Assembly: GCA_030836965.1 (NCBI GenBank)
Contig: JAUPLM010000354.1
Location: 1 to 7,184 of the forward strand
Direction of reading: 5' to 3'
Length of the DNA stretch: 7,184 bases
Source: Thermodesulfobacteriota bacterium
Lineage (GTDB): Bacteria; Desulfobacterota; Desulfobacteria; Desulfobacterales; RPRI01
How positions within the stretch are numbered: position 1 is the stretch's first letter; every line of letters begins with the position of its first letter. This document shows, in pieces, positions 6,114 to 7,184 of this stretch. The notes under the pieces are model-generated. The model searched no databases and was not told where the DNA came from. It worked only from the letters and a program-made list of their open reading frames with translations. Both the position numbers and the translations under genes were made by a program.

Positions 6114-6695
6114 TTATTTGTTTTCGCCTGCTGCTTTTTTATCCTTATTATACTTCTCAATATCTTTCTTCATCTCTTTTTCGACTTCGGCATTATATAC
6201 TTCCGCTTCCGCTTCAAAAGATTTTCTTTTCTCCGAATAATTTTTTATTTTTTCATTCAGGGCCTGAATTTTCGTATTATAATCAAGCGATTCCGGTCTC
6301 GTCTTGACTTTTCCCTTAAGCGCGTCAAGCTCATTTTTTTCTTTTGTCAGATCCCTGAATTCCTTATCCAGTTCCTGCTGCTTTTTATCCAGACGGGTTT
6401 TATCCGCATCAAAATTTCCCGCACCGGCCTGCTTTGCTTCCGGTTTTTCATCAACAGCTGCTTTTGATTCGGGCCCTTCCACGGCCTCATTTTTTATTTC
6501 CGGCATATCTCCGATATCATTCTTCCCGTAACCGGCATACCCTTTTGCAGCGGTTCTCTGATCTTTAGGGACCTTATTGAAATCATCAGTATAATATACA
6601 CCGCCGTCTTTACCGACATACCGGTAAAATTCCGCCGATACCGGAACGGAAAAAAGCAATACTATCATTAACGTCAACAGCTTTATTTGGTTCAT
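6114..6695 (-). CDS. DUF4124-type exported coiled-coil protein
   Basis: A 193-residue exported protein. Residues 1-21 form a Sec signal peptide (basic NQIK, hydrophobic LLTLMIVLLFSV, cleavage after VSA21). The mature start EFYRYVGKDGGVYYTDDFNKVP (about 22-43) has the DUF4124 pattern: aromatic strand, D/G turn and YTD. A low-complexity, charged linker rich in E, K, A and P runs to about 97. From about 98 to 185, heptad-like charged sequence (LDKKQQELDKEF, LNEKIKNYSEKR, VEKEMKKDIEKY) predicts a coiled coil. A periplasmic location is expected, since there is no lipobox or second membrane segment. DUF4124 proteins have no firm biochemical function; an envelope-associated role is an inference. The ATG at 6693-6695 follows AGGGGG (6704-6709) with 8 nt of spacing. 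The gene diverges from the lipoprotein gene at 7056 and lies 183 bp upstream of lysO. Confidence 0.82.
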   Translation of the reverse strand: MNQIKLLTLMIVLLFSVPVSAEFYRYVGKDGGVYYTDDFNKVPKDQRTAAKGYAGYGKNDIGDMPEIKNEAVEGPESKAAVDEKPEAKQAGAGNFDADKTRLDKKQQELDKEFRDLTKEKNELDALKGKVKTRPESLDYNTKIQALNEKIKNYSEKRKSFEAEAEVYNAEVEKEMKKDIEKYNKDKKAAGENK

Positions 6696-6814
6696 GCGGC
6701 ATTCCCCCTATCTTTAACATGAATTGAAGCGTCTACTGCACAACAGCATAAATATACCCGCGGTTGCTCTCCACCCCGAGAAATTTTTGCATAAGAGCAT
6801 AAAATATGCCGACA

Positions 6815-6854
6815 CTGAATCCAGATCATGCGAAAGCATCCCTGAGTTCAGATC
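6815..6854. repeat. Imperfect direct repeat flanking a GAAA-loop hairpin
   Basis: CTGAATCCAGATC (6815-6827) and CTGAGTTCAGATC (6842-6854) agree at 11 of 13 positions and start 27 bp apart. The second copy contains a perfect inverted repeat, CTGA-GT-TCAG. Between them is ATGC-GAAA-GCAT (6828-6839), a 4-bp stem with a GNRA tetraloop. The arrangement could be a pair of operator half-sites or a structured RNA element; the stem is short and the function is unknown. Confidence 0.35.
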
Positions 6855-6928
6855 TTTCATATATTTTACATTTTAAACCCAAAATAGTTTTAGTTCAACA
6901 TGTTTTGTACGTAACCGGTTCACATACT

Positions 6929-6947
6929 GGAGGCATCTATGAATTAG
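6929..6947 (+). other. Perfect Shine-Dalgarno with two-codon ORF (Met-Asn-stop)
   Basis: GGAGG (6929-6933), a 5-nt spacer, then ATG AAT TAG (6939-6947). The spacing is ideal for initiation but the ORF stops after two codons. The first two G of the site could pair in a 5-bp hairpin (6915-6919 with 6926-6930, one G-U pair). It lies about 110 nt before the lipoprotein start, but upstream of the TATAAT and TTGACA elements. It would be in that gene's leader only if transcription began further upstream. Chance occurrence is possible. Confidence 0.25.
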
Positions 6948-6983
6948 TTGGCGCCCCCCTTTCTGATTCGGAGAAGAATCTTA

Positions 6984-7023
6984 TATAATTAAGATTTGAC
7001 AATAATGAAAAGTCTTGTAAACT
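6984..7023 (+). promoter_or_regulatory. Candidate promoters for the lipoprotein gene
   Basis: Two overlapping possibilities. A perfect TATAAT at 6984-6989 has only a weak -35 (TTCTGA, 6961-6966, 17-nt spacer). A perfect TTGACA at 6996-7001 has a 16-nt spacer to TAAACT (7018-7023, 4 of 6). The second would start transcription near 7030 and leave a short leader of about 25 nt before the ATG at 7056. One or both may be used. Confidence 0.45.
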
Positions 7024-7055
7024 TCACATAAAATATAAGAGAATATGAGATAAAA

Positions 7056-7184
7056 ATGAAGCCGTCCAAATTGATTTACGTTATGATTTTATTGACTCTG
7101 CTTGCCTGTGTTCCTAAAATCAGGATTGAAAGCATTCAAAGTCATGATGTATCCGATGAAAGTCTCTTTTCAAAAGCCGAAAAT
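7056..7184 (+). CDS. N-terminus of a lipoprotein, cut by the right edge
   Basis: The ATG at 7056-7058 opens 43 codons to the window edge. The protein begins MKPSKLIYVMILLTLLAC. This is a lipoprotein signal peptide: a lysine-containing n-region, a hydrophobic core, and a lipobox ending LLAC with the lipidated Cys at 18. The residue after Cys is Val, not Asp, so sorting to the outer membrane would be expected. The mature part, beginning VPKIRIESIQSHDVSDESLFSKAEN, is charged, and FSKAEN is compatible with the first helix of a TPR region as in several envelope lipoproteins. Too little is present to assign a family. GAGA (7047-7050) is a weak ribosome site at 5-nt spacing. It diverges from the DUF4124 gene; both products are envelope proteins. 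Confidence 0.7.
   Translation, partial: MKPSKLIYVMILLTLLACVPKIRIESIQSHDVSDESLFSKAEN

Larger units (their letters stand above)
6696..7055. other. 360-bp divergent intergenic region
   Basis: No convincing protein gene is present. It separates the minus-strand DUF4124 gene from the plus-strand lipoprotein gene, so it must carry promoters for both. On the plus strand there are a perfect TATAAT and a perfect TTGACA near the lipoprotein end. For the minus strand only a TATATT-like element around 6755-6760 is seen, without a matching -35. GCATAA occurs three times at the left side, one copy within the inverted repeat GCATA-AAA-TATGC (6797-6809). The middle holds a repeated CTGANTYCAG-like motif and an SD-led two-codon ORF, listed separately. 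A small RNA or leader is possible, but no family is recognised. Confidence 0.55.

Noticed and set aside
6900..6960. A tRNA-like sequence (GGTTCACA resembling a T-loop)
   Set aside because: There is no acceptor stem pairing, anticodon arm or CCA end on either strand.
6806..6988. A 60-codon plus-strand ORF in the divergent intergenic region
   Set aside because: It has no ribosome site, no recognisable domain, and spans the repeat, hairpin and promoter-like elements; it most likely arises by chance.

Overview
The window looks like chromosomal DNA from a Gram-negative bacterium of moderate base composition. The best guess is Desulfobacterota or another former deltaproteobacterial lineage. The pointers are a PilZ protein with a long GNAT-like C-terminus, a roughly 430-residue class II aldolase of a kind I associate with that group, a DUF4124-type envelope protein and a lipoprotein. 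This assignment rests on remembered family resemblance, not on a search. No rRNA, tRNA, CRISPR array, insertion sequence or phage gene is visible.

Seven genes plus one cut by the left edge... counted exactly, there are nine coding regions in total: eight on the minus strand and one on the plus strand. In minus-strand transcription order they are: a DUF4124 coiled-coil envelope protein (6114-6695); a LysO-type amino-acid exporter split into two genes that overlap by 4 bp (5652-5930 and 5056-5655); a small antibiotic-biosynthesis-monooxygenase (ABM) fold protein (4723-5007); a class II fructose-bisphosphate aldolase (start corrected to 4564, end 3272); a zinc-ribbon NUDIX hydrolase (2680-3213); a tandem-PilZ protein with a GNAT-like C-terminus (479-2539); and the N-terminus of a probable sensor or regulator (452 down to the left edge). 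On the plus strand a lipoprotein gene starts at 7056 and runs off the right edge.

The two lysO halves are translationally coupled. The last two genes, PilZ protein and sensor, are 26 bp apart and probably co-transcribed. The ABM gene and the aldolase each have a plausible promoter of their own, so the minus-strand run is probably several transcription units. The genes look like housekeeping and envelope functions (carbon metabolism, nucleotide hydrolysis, amino-acid export) next to a c-di-GMP-type signalling pair; no single pathway ties them together.

The only long non-coding stretch is 6696-7055, between the divergent envelope genes. It carries candidate promoters, a repeated palindrome-like motif around a GAAA-loop hairpin, and a two-codon ORF behind a perfect Shine-Dalgarno sequence. 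The best leads for a second look are the split LysO, whose halves appear to be duplicates of one another, the PilZ/GNAT-like fusion beside the sensor gene, and this 360-bp intergenic region.
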